A model generated the notes under the pieces. That model did no database searches and was not told where the DNA came from. It saw only the letters and a program-made list of their open reading frames with translations. This document shows, piece by piece, positions 46,391 to 54,316 of a DNA stretch of 64,000 nucleotides. The stretch's first letter is position 1. Every line of letters begins with the position of its first letter. Source of the stretch: CAZCTC01 sp964501335 (GTDB lineage: Bacteria; Chloroflexota; Anaerolineae; B4-G1; SLSP01); contig CAZCTC010000017.1 of NCBI GenBank assembly GCA_964501335.1, forward strand, positions 1-64,000, in the 5' to 3' direction. Both the position numbers and the translations under genes were made by a program.

Positions 46391-48127
46391 ATGCTCGAGC
46401 CGATCGCTCTCCTCAACCGCGTCTCCTACATCTACCCGCAGGCCGACACGCCGGCCCTGCGCGATATCTCTCTATCCATCCAACCCGGCGAATTTTGGGG
46501 ACTGATCGGCCCCACCGGCGCAGGAAAAAGCACCCTTTGCAGCATCTTCAACGGCATCATCCCCCAATTCTACGGAGGACGATTCTTCGGCCATGCCCAT
46601 ATAGCCGGACTCGACACCCTGGACCATCCCATCCATGAACTCTCCCGTCACGTCGGCGCCGTCTTCGAAGATCCCGAGACCCAGTTGATCTCCACCTCGG
46701 TCGAAAACGAAATCGCCTTCGCCCTGGAAAATCAAAGCCTCCCGCCGGCCGAAATCCGTGAACGCCTCCATTGGGCGCTGGAAATCGTTCGCCTTAAAGG
46801 CCTGGAAAGACGCTGGCCCCACGAACTCTCCGGCGGTCAGAAACAACGGCTGGCCATCGCCGCCGCCCTGGCCCTCCGCCCGGAGCTGTTGGTACTCGAC
46901 GAACCCACCTCCCAACTCGATCCAATCGGCGCGCAGGAAGTCTTCGCCACCGTACGGGAACTCAACCGCAGCCATAAAATCTCCGTCGTGATCGCCAGTC
47001 ACGCCGTCGAAGAACTGGCCGAATATGCCGACCGCATCGCCTGGATCAACCAGGGCAGCCTGTACGCGGTCGGTAGCCCGGAAGAAATCTTCACACAGAT
47101 CGATCAACTCCGGCAATCAGATCTCCGACCGCCGCAGGTCGCCGAAACCTTCGCCCTCATCCAGAAGCAGGGCCTGCCGATCCCTCAACTGCCCGTACGG
47201 ATGGAAACAGCCCGGGCCGCCTTGCCGGCTCTCTACGCTGCCGCTGCCGTCCGGCCGCCGACGCTCCCGCCCGATCCACCGCAGCCCGCGGGACCGCCGC
47301 TGCTGGCAGCTCAAGGGCTCAGCTACACCTATCCCGACGGTCCCGCCGCTTTGAACCATGTCTCCCTGGAAATCCAGTCAGGAGATTACCTCCTCATCGC
47401 CGGGTCTAACGGCGCCGGGAAAAGCACGCTCATCCGGCATTTCCTCAACCTGCTCCATCCTACTGCCGGTCGAGTCACCCTCGACGGGCAGGACATAGCT
47501 CAACTTAAAATCGCCGCGCTGGCTCGCCGCATCGGTTACGTCGCGCAAAACCCTGACCGCCAGATCTTCAACACCACGGTCGAAAAAGAAGTTGCCTTTG
47601 CCCTGGAAAACCTGGGCTATCCGGCGGCAGAAATTGCCGCTCGCACCGAAGAAAACCTTGCCGCCCTCAACCTGCTGGAGGTACGCCACCGCCACCCCCT
47701 CTCCCTGCCCCGCGGCGACCGGGTCCGCGTCATCGTAGCCGCCGTCCTCACCCTGCAACCTGAGATCCTTATTTTCGACGAACCGACGACCGGCCAGGAT
47801 TACCGGGGCGCGCTTGCGATCCTGGAACTCACTCACCGCCTCCATCGGGCCGGCAAAACCGTCCTGGTCGTCACCCATCACCTGCATCTCATGCCCGACT
47901 ACGCCCGCCGCATGATCGTCATGGATGAAGGCCGGATCTGCCTCGATGCGCCGCTACGAGAGGCCTACCACAACCTGGAAGCGCTGCAAAAAAGCCGGAT
48001 CACCCCGCCGCAGGCCGTCTGGCTGGCCCGCGAACTCTCTCTCCACGACGGCCGGAGCTATCCGCTCCTCACCCCGGCTGAAGTCGCCGCAGCCTTCATC
48101 CCTCGCCGCCCGGAGACTGCCCCATGA
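46391..48127 (+). CDS. ecfA: Fused double ATPase of an ECF-type vitamin/metal transporter
   Basis: A 578-residue protein with two ABC ATPase domains. Domain 1 (about 5-240): Walker A LIGPTGAGKSTLCSIF, signature LSGGQKQRLAIAAAL, Walker B LLVLDEPTSQLD. Domain 2 (about 300-540): Walker A IAGSNGAGKSTLIRHF, signature degenerate (LPRGDRVRVIVAAVL), Walker B ILIFDEPTTGQD. Such fused EcfA1-EcfA2 proteins energise ECF importers. The divergent second signature suggests unequal ATP sites. The ATG at 46391 has only a weak upstream AAAAG, so translation may depend on the upstream gene. The last codons overlap the EcfT start (ATGA at 48124). Confidence 0.9.
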   Translation: MLEPIALLNRVSYIYPQADTPALRDISLSIQPGEFWGLIGPTGAGKSTLCSIFNGIIPQFYGGRFFGHAHIAGLDTLDHPIHELSRHVGAVFEDPETQLISTSVENEIAFALENQSLPPAEIRERLHWALEIVRLKGLERRWPHELSGGQKQRLAIAAALALRPELLVLDEPTSQLDPIGAQEVFATVRELNRSHKISVVIASHAVEELAEYADRIAWINQGSLYAVGSPEEIFTQIDQLRQSDLRPPQVAETFALIQKQGLPIPQLPVRMETARAALPALYAAAAVRPPTLPPDPPQPAGPPLLAAQGLSYTYPDGPAALNHVSLEIQSGDYLLIAGSNGAGKSTLIRHFLNLLHPTAGRVTLDGQDIAQLKIAALARRIGYVAQNPDRQIFNTTVEKEVAFALENLGYPAAEIAARTEENLAALNLLEVRHRHPLSLPRGDRVRVIVAAVLTLQPEILIFDEPTTGQDYRGALAILELTHRLHRAGKTVLVVTHHLHLMPDYARRMIVMDEGRICLDAPLREAYHNLEALQKSRITPPQAVWLARELSLHDGRSYPLLTPAEVAAAFIPRRPETAP

Positions 48128-48975
48128 ACCGCTTTGCCTTCCAACCGATCACCCACGACTCCTTCCTCACCCGGCTCGATTTCCGGCCCAAGCTCGTGTT
48201 GCTCTTCACCCTGACCCTGACCGCCTTCGTCTGGGAAAGCCCGCGGCTGATCGCCCTGCTCACCGCAAGCCTGCTCCTGGCCTGCCTCTATGCCGGAATC
48301 AAACCCGGCTATCTGAAACTGGTCCTGACACTCACCCTGCCCTTTGCCCTGCTGCTCATCGTGCTGCATGGCTTCTTCAACAACGTCCAACTGTTGAAAC
48401 TCACAGGCCAACCGGCCCTGACCCCGCTTTTCGCCTTGCCGCCTCATTGGCCCCTCATCGGCGGCCTGCGGTTCAGCTATGAAGGTCTGACCTATGGATT
48501 TGTCCTGGTCTGTAAAACGCTGAGCATGACATTGCTGATTCCACTCCTGCTCTTTACCAGCGATCTCGATCGAATGATCGTTGCTCTGGTCCATGCCCGT
48601 GTTCCTTATGCCGTCACCTTCATCTTCGCCTCCACCCTGCGCTTCTTTCCACTGCTTTTCACCGAACTGCAACAGATCATCGAGGCTCAACGCCTGCGCG
48701 GGCTGGCCGTCGAAGAGCTGAACCCCATCCAACGGATTCAGGTCTACGGACGCATCGCCATACCGCTGATACTGGGATCGCTCGTCCGTTCGCAACAACT
48801 GGAAATCATACTGCAATCCCGCGGCTTCACCGGCAGTCCGAACCGCACCTATCTCCACGAAAGCCGCCTCCGCCCGGCCGATTATGCCGTGGGCATCATA
48901 ACCCTACTGCTCTTTGGACTGACCGTCGCCGCCTATTTCATGGTCGGCTTCGGCCGTTTCGCCGGATCTTTCTAA
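48124..48975 (+). CDS. ecfT: ECF transporter transmembrane component (EcfT/CbiQ family)
   Basis: A 283-residue membrane protein with about six spans: LVLLFTLTLTAFVWES, LIALLTASLLLACLYAGI, LKLVLTLTLPFALLLIVLHG, two around FVLVCKTLSMTLLIPLLL and YAVTFIFASTLRFFPLLF, and the C-terminal AVGIITLLLFGLTVAAYFMV. The coupling helices carry the AxRxRG-like motifs: EAQRLRGLAVEEL and EIILQSRGF. It links the fused ATPase to substrate-binding S components. No S component (such as ThiT, YkoE, BioY, CbiM) is in the window, so the ligand is unknown; the place next to a TPP-dependent enzyme makes a thiamine-related ligand worth testing. The start overlaps the ATPase gene by four bases. Confidence 0.9.
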   Translation: MNRFAFQPITHDSFLTRLDFRPKLVLLFTLTLTAFVWESPRLIALLTASLLLACLYAGIKPGYLKLVLTLTLPFALLLIVLHGFFNNVQLLKLTGQPALTPLFALPPHWPLIGGLRFSYEGLTYGFVLVCKTLSMTLLIPLLLFTSDLDRMIVALVHARVPYAVTFIFASTLRFFPLLFTELQQIIEAQRLRGLAVEELNPIQRIQVYGRIAIPLILGSLVRSQQLEIILQSRGFTGSPNRTYLHESRLRPADYAVGIITLLLFGLTVAAYFMVGFGRFAGSF

Positions 48976-48994
48976 ACAAAGAAGACGCTGAGAA

Positions 48995-49160
48995 CGCGGA
49001 GAAAAAGCCTATGTTTTCGCGGGCTTCAGAAAGCCCGCGAAAACATAAACAAAAAAATTCTCTCTCCCTGCTTCGCACAGCGCGTCGCCATTTACCCGGA
49101 AAGTATCTATTGCGGAACGCAAAAAAGTGCTTGTAATCTATAAACAACCGCACAGATCGA
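48995..49160 (+). repeat. Dispersed palindromic element, copy 13
   Basis: The perfect 16-bp palindrome is at 49011-49046 (ATGTTTTCGCGGGCTT, loop CAGA). CTGCTTCGCACAGCGCGTCG, TTGCGGAACGC and the right end AACCGCACAGATCG (49146-49159) are intact. The left end is degenerate. Confidence 0.82.
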
Positions 49161-49172
49161 AAAGAGGAACAT

Positions 49173-49523
49173 ATGAACGAAATCACGCAAATACCCCATG
49201 AAAAACTGGAAGTCTACCGTCTCATGCTCCAGTTCATTCCACTCACCAAAACGATGGTCCTTACCCAACTTTCGATCACCGAAATCGCCATCGCCGGCGA
49301 ACTCCAGAGAAAGATCAACTATGCCTTTAACAGAATCGTCGAAGGTGCCGACCGCCCCTCGACGCGCCAGAAAAACTACCGCGAAGCCCTGGAGATGTTG
49401 ATGGAATGCGCCGGCCTCTGGGACGGCTGCCGCGCCCTCAACGTCATCGACGAAAATCTCCACGCCGCCGGTCGCCAACTGCTGGAAAGAATCATCCCAG
49501 AAATGGGAAAATTAACTCATTAA
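49173..49523 (+). CDS. Four-helix-bundle protein (S23 / 23S rRNA-intervening-sequence family)
   Basis: A 116-residue, almost wholly helical product. The pattern HEKLEVYRLMLQFIPLTKTM, then ELQRKINYAFNRIVEGADRPSTRQKNYREALEMLMECA, then GRQLLERIIPEMGKL matches the four-helix-bundle family first noticed inside 23S rRNA intervening sequences (PF05635). The typical N-terminal (D/E)(L/K)xV(Y/W) start and the middle region with conserved glycine and glutamate are recognisable, though the product is diverged. The function is unknown. It is unrelated to an rRNA gene here. The ATG follows AGAGGA just after repeat copy 13. The truncated SPFH-like gene starts 14 bases after its stop, so the pair is likely co-transcribed. 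Confidence 0.7.
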   Translation: MNEITQIPHEKLEVYRLMLQFIPLTKTMVLTQLSITEIAIAGELQRKINYAFNRIVEGADRPSTRQKNYREALEMLMECAGLWDGCRALNVIDENLHAAGRQLLERIIPEMGKLTH

Positions 49524-49537
49524 ATCGGGAGGAATTT

Positions 49538-50314
49538 ATGAGCGGCTTTCTCATGGGGTTTTTCTGTCTATTTTCTTTCATCATCCTGCTTATTTTCTTT
49601 GGTCCTGCACTGCTGGGACTGGTAGAAATCAAGGAGAACCAGGTCGGCATCGTGGTCAAGAAATTCGCAACACGCCCTCTGCCGCCAGGACATTTGATTG
49701 CCCTCAACGGCGAAGTCGGCTATCAGGCCCAAACCCTGGCCCCCGGCTGGCACCTGGGGCTCTTCCCCTGGCAATATTCCGTCCATAAAGTCCCTCTCGT
49801 CATCATCCCGCCGGGAGAAATCGGACTGGTCGTGGCCGCCGACGGAGCCCCCCCAGAACGCATTTTGGGCCGCGAGATCCCCGCCTGCCAGAACTACCAG
49901 GACGCCGCCGCCTTCCTCACAAACGGCGGAGAGAAAGGTCGCCAGCTCGGCATCCTGACCACCGGCACTTATCGCATCAACACCGCGCTCTTCGCCATCA
50001 TCACTTCTTTCAATGCCGAACAACATGGCCTGGATCCTGCGATGCTCCAGATCTGTCGCATCCCCCAGGACAAAGTCGGCATCGTGACCACGATTGACGG
50101 CAAACCCCTCGAAGTGGGACAGATGGCCACCGAAATCATCCCCGGCCACGAACACTTTCAAAAACCGCAGATCTTCATCGACAGGGGTGGATACCGCGGC
50201 CTGCAACCTCAGCTGCTGCCGCCCGGCCACTGGAATCTCAATCCCTGGTTCGTCCAGGTCCGACAAGTCCCCTTCGATGAAATCCCCCCGGAATACAAGA
50301 ACAGCCTGTCTTGA
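49538..50314 (+). CDS. Short SPFH-relative: N-terminal modules only, membrane anchored
   Basis: A 258-residue product strongly similar to residues 1-260 of the SPFH protein at 51414. It has an N-terminal membrane helix (FLMGFFCLFSFIILLIFFGP), then two related beta-rich modules: one from NQVGIVVKKFATRPLPPGH to VHKVPLVIIPPGEIGLVV, another from DKVGIVTTIDGKPLEVGQ to WNLNPWFVQVRQVPFDEIP. It stops at EIPPEYKNSLS, exactly where the other protein continues into its SPFH domain proper (EIPIGYVGVVI). It could be a truncated duplicate or a genuine short form. The frame is clean, codon use is normal, and GGGAGG precedes the ATG at 49538. An ATG-less in-frame extension back to 49406 overlaps the previous gene and is rejected. 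Confidence 0.8.
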   Translation: MSGFLMGFFCLFSFIILLIFFGPALLGLVEIKENQVGIVVKKFATRPLPPGHLIALNGEVGYQAQTLAPGWHLGLFPWQYSVHKVPLVIIPPGEIGLVVAADGAPPERILGREIPACQNYQDAAAFLTNGGEKGRQLGILTTGTYRINTALFAIITSFNAEQHGLDPAMLQICRIPQDKVGIVTTIDGKPLEVGQMATEIIPGHEHFQKPQIFIDRGGYRGLQPQLLPPGHWNLNPWFVQVRQVPFDEIPPEYKNSLS

Positions 50315-50454
50315 AAACAGCCGGGAATTTAACGCAGAGTCGCAAAGAAGCAGAGACGCAGAGCCAGAAAAAATAAATCTTCCTCTGCGTCTCTATCTAC
50401 GATATCTTCGATCTGCGCTCTCCCCGTCTCTGCGTTAAAATCCTTTTCTCACTT

Positions 50455-50600
50455 TGTAGCGTCCTGCACCTGTCACTTTCCCCATAAGAACCGCCACGCA
50501 GGATGGGAGAAGAGAGTTTTTTTGTTTATGTTTTCGGCGGCTTCAGAAAGCCGCCGAAAACATGGCCTTTTCCAGAACCGTCCCGGCGACGCGCGCTGAA
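50455..50600 (-). repeat. Dispersed palindromic element, copy 14 (reverse)
   Basis: The perfect 16-bp palindrome is at 50528-50563 (ATGTTTTCGGCGGCTT, loop CAGA). The GTCCTGCAC block (50461) and the TCCAGAACCGTCCCGGCGAC end (50571-50590) are present. Confidence 0.8.
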
Positions 50601-50815
50601 GTCCCTCCCCCTCACCTCTACGCCGGCGGTGCATCTTCACCACGAATCTTCTGAAAGCGCGTCAAACCTGTACAACTGCATGGGGGAGGGATTAGGGAGA
50701 GGGCCTGCGCACCAAAACATCGGCCTTTTCCAGAACCGCCCCGGCGACACAGGCTGTCTACTGTCTACTTGTTGCCGTCTACTTCCCCTGAATTTTCATC
50801 CCTCGCGCTGCCATC
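50570..50815. repeat. Single diverged copy of the 152-bp unit plus CTGTCTA tail
   Basis: It runs from TCCAGAACCGTCCCGGCGAC through a GGGGGAGGGATTAGGGAGAGG stretch to a second TCCAGAACCGCCCCGGCGAC (50732) and the CTGTCTA/CCCCTGAATTTTCATC tail. It matches 1-170 closely and the array at 43.6-44.1 kb loosely. It is not tandemly amplified here. Confidence 0.75.
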
Positions 50816-50925
50816 CCGATTTAACCATGGCCCGGGCAACGAATCATTACGTTTCACATTTCACCCCTCGTACCTCAAAATACCCTCACACAAATAACCA
50901 GGAATGACAAATCCTCCTTGCCAAA

Positions 50926-50953
50926 TTTGCATTTTAAAGGATTAGGATATAAT
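50926..50953 (+). promoter_or_regulatory. Candidate promoter of the SPFH gene
   Basis: TTTGCA (50926-50931), 16-bp spacer, perfect TATAAT (50948-50953). It implies a leader of about 450 bases. Confidence 0.55.
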
Positions 50954-50959
50954 AGAGCT

Positions 50960-51413
50960 CATGGCATTGGGTTGATCTATCCGCTGCTCCCCCATCTCAC
51001 GATCAACCGTAAAACTCCATCCAGTTCGCCTAACACTGGATCGGATTTTTCTCTTGTCGGGGCTGTCCTTGCAACGGGCAAAGGACGGCCGGGCAAAAAG
51101 CAGGAAACGCCCGGATCAGTGCGGCACCGGAACGTCCCAGACGATTCCTACCGCGATCATCTGTGCATTTAGTCGCAGGCAATACCGAAATTCGCAAATT
51201 TTGGCGAACTTCTGTGATATACGTCGCGGCCCCTGTTTTGCCCGGTCCCTTATCAAAGGGCCCTGGTTTCTGTTATATGAGATTTAAGGCCCCTCGTTAA
51301 TCCCCTGAATCGCCCTACCAGTCTCCTGCCTGGTACGAAGTTTGCTACCCGGTATTTCTGCGCTAAGATTTCCCTTAGTCCGCTGATTTCACGTAATCCT
51401 TTAAGGAGGAACC
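50960..51413 (+). other. Long possibly structured leader before the SPFH gene
   Basis: No believable gene lies here. Several local inverted repeats are visible: GTTGATC/GATCAAC near 50972-51007, GTCCTT/AAGGAC near 51064-51084, GCCGGGC/GCCCGG near 51088-51114, and TACCAG/CTGGTA near 51318-51338. I tried tmRNA, RNase P, 6S, SRP and the common riboswitch cores by eye and none fits. Confidence 0.35.
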
Positions 51414-53255
51414 ATGAGTGGCATTTTGACTGCGATCATCGTTATCGCCCTGATCCTTTTTATCTTGCTTATCTTCGGGACGACCCTGGTGGGTCTGGTC
51501 GTCATCAATGAAAAGCAGGTCGGTATCGTCGTCAAGAAATTCTCCGACCGGAACCTGCCGGCCGGACGCTCGATTGCTGTCAACGGTGAATCCGGTTATC
51601 AGGCCGAAGTCCTCTCCCCCGGTTGGCACTGGTGGCTTTTCCCCTGGCAATTTCAGGTCCATAAAGTTCCAGTCGTCGTCATCCCCCAGGGTGAAATCGG
51701 CCTGGTCGTGGCCGCCGACGGCCGCCCGATTCCTTCAGAACGGATCCTGGGCCAGATGGTATCAGGTTGTGACAACTTCCAAAACGCCGTAGCTTTCTTG
51801 AAAAACGGCGGGGAAAAAGGTCGCCAGTTGGGCTACCTGACCGCCGGTACCTACCGCATCAACACGGCGCTCTTCACGGTCATCACCACCAGCACCGCCG
51901 CCCAACACGGCATGGACCCGGCCCAGCTCCTGGTTCAACGGGTCTACCCCGACCGGGTCGGCATCGTGACCACCCTGGACGGCCGCCCCATTGAACCCGG
52001 TGAAATCGCCGGGCAGGTCATCCCGGACCACAACAACTTCCAAAATGCCCAGATCTTCCTGGCCAACGGCGGCAGCCGTGGTCTCCAGGAACAGATCCTG
52101 CTCTCCGGTTCCTGGAATATCAACCCCTGGTTCGCCCAGGTAGAACAGATCCCGATGACCGAAATCCCCATCGGTTACGTCGGCGTGGTCATCTCCTACG
52201 TCGGCAAGGCCCACGAAGATGTCAGCGGCATCGACTTCAAACACGGCGATCTGGTCAATATGGGTCACAAAGGCGTCTGGGTGGAACCGCTCTACCCCGG
52301 CAAGCACCCGATCAACAACCGCATCATGAAGGTCGAGCTGGTCCCGACCACCAATATCGTGCTCAACTGGGCCAACCGCACCGAAACGCACAATTACGAC
52401 GCCAAACTGAACTCCCTGACCGTGCGCTCCAAGGACGGTTTTGCCTTCACCCTGGACGTCTCTCAGATCATTCACGTCGGCGCGCTCGACGCCCCGAAAG
52501 TGATCTCCCGCGTCGGCTCGATGCAGAACCTGGTCGATCACGTCCTGGAACCGATCGTCGGCAACTACTTCCGCAATGCCGCCCAGAACTACACCGTCCT
52601 GGACTTCCTGAGCGCCCGCAGTGACCGGCAGGTCGAAGCCGCGGCCCACATCCGCCGCGCTCTGGCCGCCTACGACGTACAGGCCATCGACACCCTGATC
52701 GGCGACATCACGCCGCCGCCGTCCCTGATGGCCACCCTGACCGACCGGAAGATCGCCGAAGAACAGCAAAAGACCTACGAAGTGCAGGAAACCGCTCAGG
52801 TCCAGCGCCAGCAACTGGTGCGCCAGACCGAGTTGGCCGACATCCAGCAATCCGTCGTCCGCTCCGAACAGGGCGTCCGCATGGCCGAACTCCAGGCCGA
52901 TGCCCAGATCAAGCAGGCTACCGGTGATGCCGAAGCCACCCGCCTGCGCGCCGCCGGTGAAGCTGAAGCCATCCGCGTGACCGGTAAAGCGAAGGCCGAT
53001 GCCTACCGCGCCGGTGTGGAAGCGCTGGGTTCCAGTGGTTACACCGCCATCCAGATGATGCAGGTCATCGGCGAACGCAACATCCGGATCATCCCCGATG
53101 TCTCCGTCAGCGGAGCCAACGGCGGCGGGCTGGCCGACGCCCTGATGGCCATGATGGTTCGCCCGCAGAAGGTCCAGGCTCGCCAGGGCGAGACGGCCTC
53201 TCCGGCGACGCCCGAAGTCCCGGCCATCAAGCGACCGGAAAACCTCAATCGCTAA
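51414..53255 (+). CDS. SPFH/flotillin-like membrane protein with duplicated N-terminal modules
   Basis: A 613-residue product. An N-terminal membrane helix (AIIVIALILFILLIFGTTLV) leads into two related beta modules (about 25-150 and 170-255), then the SPFH/band-7 domain proper (about 258-440: VGVVISYVG, HKGVWVEPLYPGKHPINN, VRSKDGFAFTLDVSQIIHVG, FRNAAQNYTVLDFLSARSDRQVEAAAHI). An Ala/Glu/Gln-rich coiled coil at about 455-540 (KIAEEQQKTYEVQETAQVQRQQ, GDAEATRLRAAGEAEAIRVTG) is flotillin-like. A short Pro-rich tail ends the protein. Such proteins form membrane microdomain or cage assemblies. The extra N-terminal modules are not part of ordinary flotillins. The ATG follows AAGGAGG. It ends at a 20-bp hairpin. 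Confidence 0.88.
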   Translation: MSGILTAIIVIALILFILLIFGTTLVGLVVINEKQVGIVVKKFSDRNLPAGRSIAVNGESGYQAEVLSPGWHWWLFPWQFQVHKVPVVVIPQGEIGLVVAADGRPIPSERILGQMVSGCDNFQNAVAFLKNGGEKGRQLGYLTAGTYRINTALFTVITTSTAAQHGMDPAQLLVQRVYPDRVGIVTTLDGRPIEPGEIAGQVIPDHNNFQNAQIFLANGGSRGLQEQILLSGSWNINPWFAQVEQIPMTEIPIGYVGVVISYVGKAHEDVSGIDFKHGDLVNMGHKGVWVEPLYPGKHPINNRIMKVELVPTTNIVLNWANRTETHNYDAKLNSLTVRSKDGFAFTLDVSQIIHVGALDAPKVISRVGSMQNLVDHVLEPIVGNYFRNAAQNYTVLDFLSARSDRQVEAAAHIRRALAAYDVQAIDTLIGDITPPPSLMATLTDRKIAEEQQKTYEVQETAQVQRQQLVRQTELADIQQSVVRSEQGVRMAELQADAQIKQATGDAEATRLRAAGEAEAIRVTGKAKADAYRAGVEALGSSGYTAIQMMQVIGERNIRIIPDVSVSGANGGGLADALMAMMVRPQKVQARQGETASPATPEVPAIKRPENLNR

Positions 53256-53260
53256 ACTAT

Positions 53261-53304
53261 AGATAAAAAATCGCCCGCCTGAGAAGGCGGGCGATTTTTT
53301 ATCT
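53261..53304. terminator. Perfect 20-bp hairpin after the SPFH gene
   Basis: AGATAAAAAATCGCCCGCCT, loop GAGA, complement, with T-runs on both strands. It is a strong bidirectional terminator six bases past the stop. Confidence 0.9.
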
Positions 53305-53308
53305 ATTT

Positions 53309-53455
53309 CGACCGGGGCCGTTAGCAAAGAAAAGTCTATTTTTTCGGCGGCTTCAGAAAGCCGCCGAAAAAATGAATAAAAAATAATTTCTCTCCCCCCA
53401 TCCAGCACATCGCTACATTCCAACAAAGAACCATCCTACGGGGCGCAAAAAGAGC
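53309..53455 (+). repeat. Dispersed palindromic element, copy 15
   Basis: Left end CGACCGGGGCCGTTA, perfect 16-bp palindrome at 53338-53373 (ATTTTTTCGGCGGCTT, loop CAGA), CCAGCACATCGC and CGGGGCGC marks. The right end is cut at the 3' end of tyrA. Confidence 0.8.
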
Positions 53456-54316
53456 TTACTCCAACAAGGAACGGCGCTGCACCCGAATCTCTGCCAGGAA
53501 CTTCTGCAAGGCTTCCTCATCATCCTTCTCTATCAACGCCCCCAGCGCCTGCAATTGCTCCACCGCTCGCCCCAGCGCCGGCAACACCTCATCCCGATTG
53601 GTAAGCAGGATATCTCTCATCATCACCACCTCGCTGCCGGCCAGCCGCGAGGTATCCCGAAAACCGCTCGCCGCCACCTCTCTCAGCAATGGATCCTCGA
53701 CTTGCCGCTCTGCCGCCACCGCTGTCAACCCACAGGCCAACAAATAAGGTAAATGGCTGATCGCTGCCGTCAACCGATCCTGCCGTTGAGCCTCCAGAAT
53801 CAAAGGTACCGCCCCGACCGCCCGTACCAGCTCTTCACCTCGTTCCAGGGTCTCCGTCGTCGTACGCGATAAGGGACAAAGGATAAACCGCTTACCCTGA
53901 TAAAGTTCCGGATCAGCAGCACCGATCCCGGAGCTCTCCTTGCCGCACATCGGATGCCCCCCTAAAGCGTGAATAACTGGAGGCAATGCTTCCATAGCCT
54001 CCACGATCTGCTGTTTAGTACTTCCCAAATCCAACAACAGAGTGCCGGGACACAAAAGCGGACCCATCTCCCAGATCAACTTCAAGATCGTCTTTACCGG
54101 CGTGGCCAGAATCACCACATCGGCTTCCTGCACCCCCATCGCCAGATCTACTGCCCCCCAATTGATCAGGCCGCGCGCAATCCCCGTAGCAATGGAAAGC
54201 CGATCAGGATCGACCCCCACCACTTCAGCGCAACAACCCCGCAGCGCCCCTGCCAGCGAGCCGCCCATCAGGCCCAATCCGACGACAGCGACCCGACTCT
54301 CCGCCAGCGTTTTCAT
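53456..54316 (-). CDS. tyrA: Prephenate dehydrogenase
   Basis: Oxidative decarboxylation of prephenate to 4-hydroxyphenylpyruvate in tyrosine synthesis. A 286-residue product with the NAD-binding N-terminus VAVVGLGLMGGSLAGALRG, then VVILATPVKTILKLI, LLDLGSTKQQIVEAME, and the catalytic-region HALGGHPMCGKESSGIGAADPELYQGKRFILCP with the key histidine. The C-terminal helical domain includes HLPYLLACGLTA and SGFRDTSRLAGS. No ACT or chorismate mutase domain is fused. The ATG overlaps the aroF stop by four bases (ATGA), so it is the last gene of the aroH-aroF-tyrA operon. Confidence 0.92.
   Translation of the reverse strand: MKTLAESRVAVVGLGLMGGSLAGALRGCCAEVVGVDPDRLSIATGIARGLINWGAVDLAMGVQEADVVILATPVKTILKLIWEMGPLLCPGTLLLDLGSTKQQIVEAMEALPPVIHALGGHPMCGKESSGIGAADPELYQGKRFILCPLSRTTTETLERGEELVRAVGAVPLILEAQRQDRLTAAISHLPYLLACGLTAVAAERQVEDPLLREVAASGFRDTSRLAGSEVVMMRDILLTNRDEVLPALGRAVEQLQALGALIEKDDEEALQKFLAEIRVQRRSLLE

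Noticed and set aside
49173..49523. An rRNA operon or rRNA intervening sequence near the four-helix-bundle gene
   Set aside because: No 16S or 23S sequence is recognisable nearby; the family name only reflects where its first members were found.
49406..49537. Upstream extension of the short SPFH-related protein
   Set aside because: It overlaps the four-helix-bundle gene out of frame and gives an Arg/Pro-rich peptide; the ATG at 49538 has a good ribosome site and starts the membrane helix shared with the paralogue.
50954..51413. tmRNA, RNase P RNA, 6S RNA or SRP RNA
   Set aside because: The conserved cores of these RNAs (tRNA-like ends, the ACAGAAA and GGAAAGUCC blocks, the GGUCAGGUCCGGAAGG loop) are absent, so I list only an unassigned leader.
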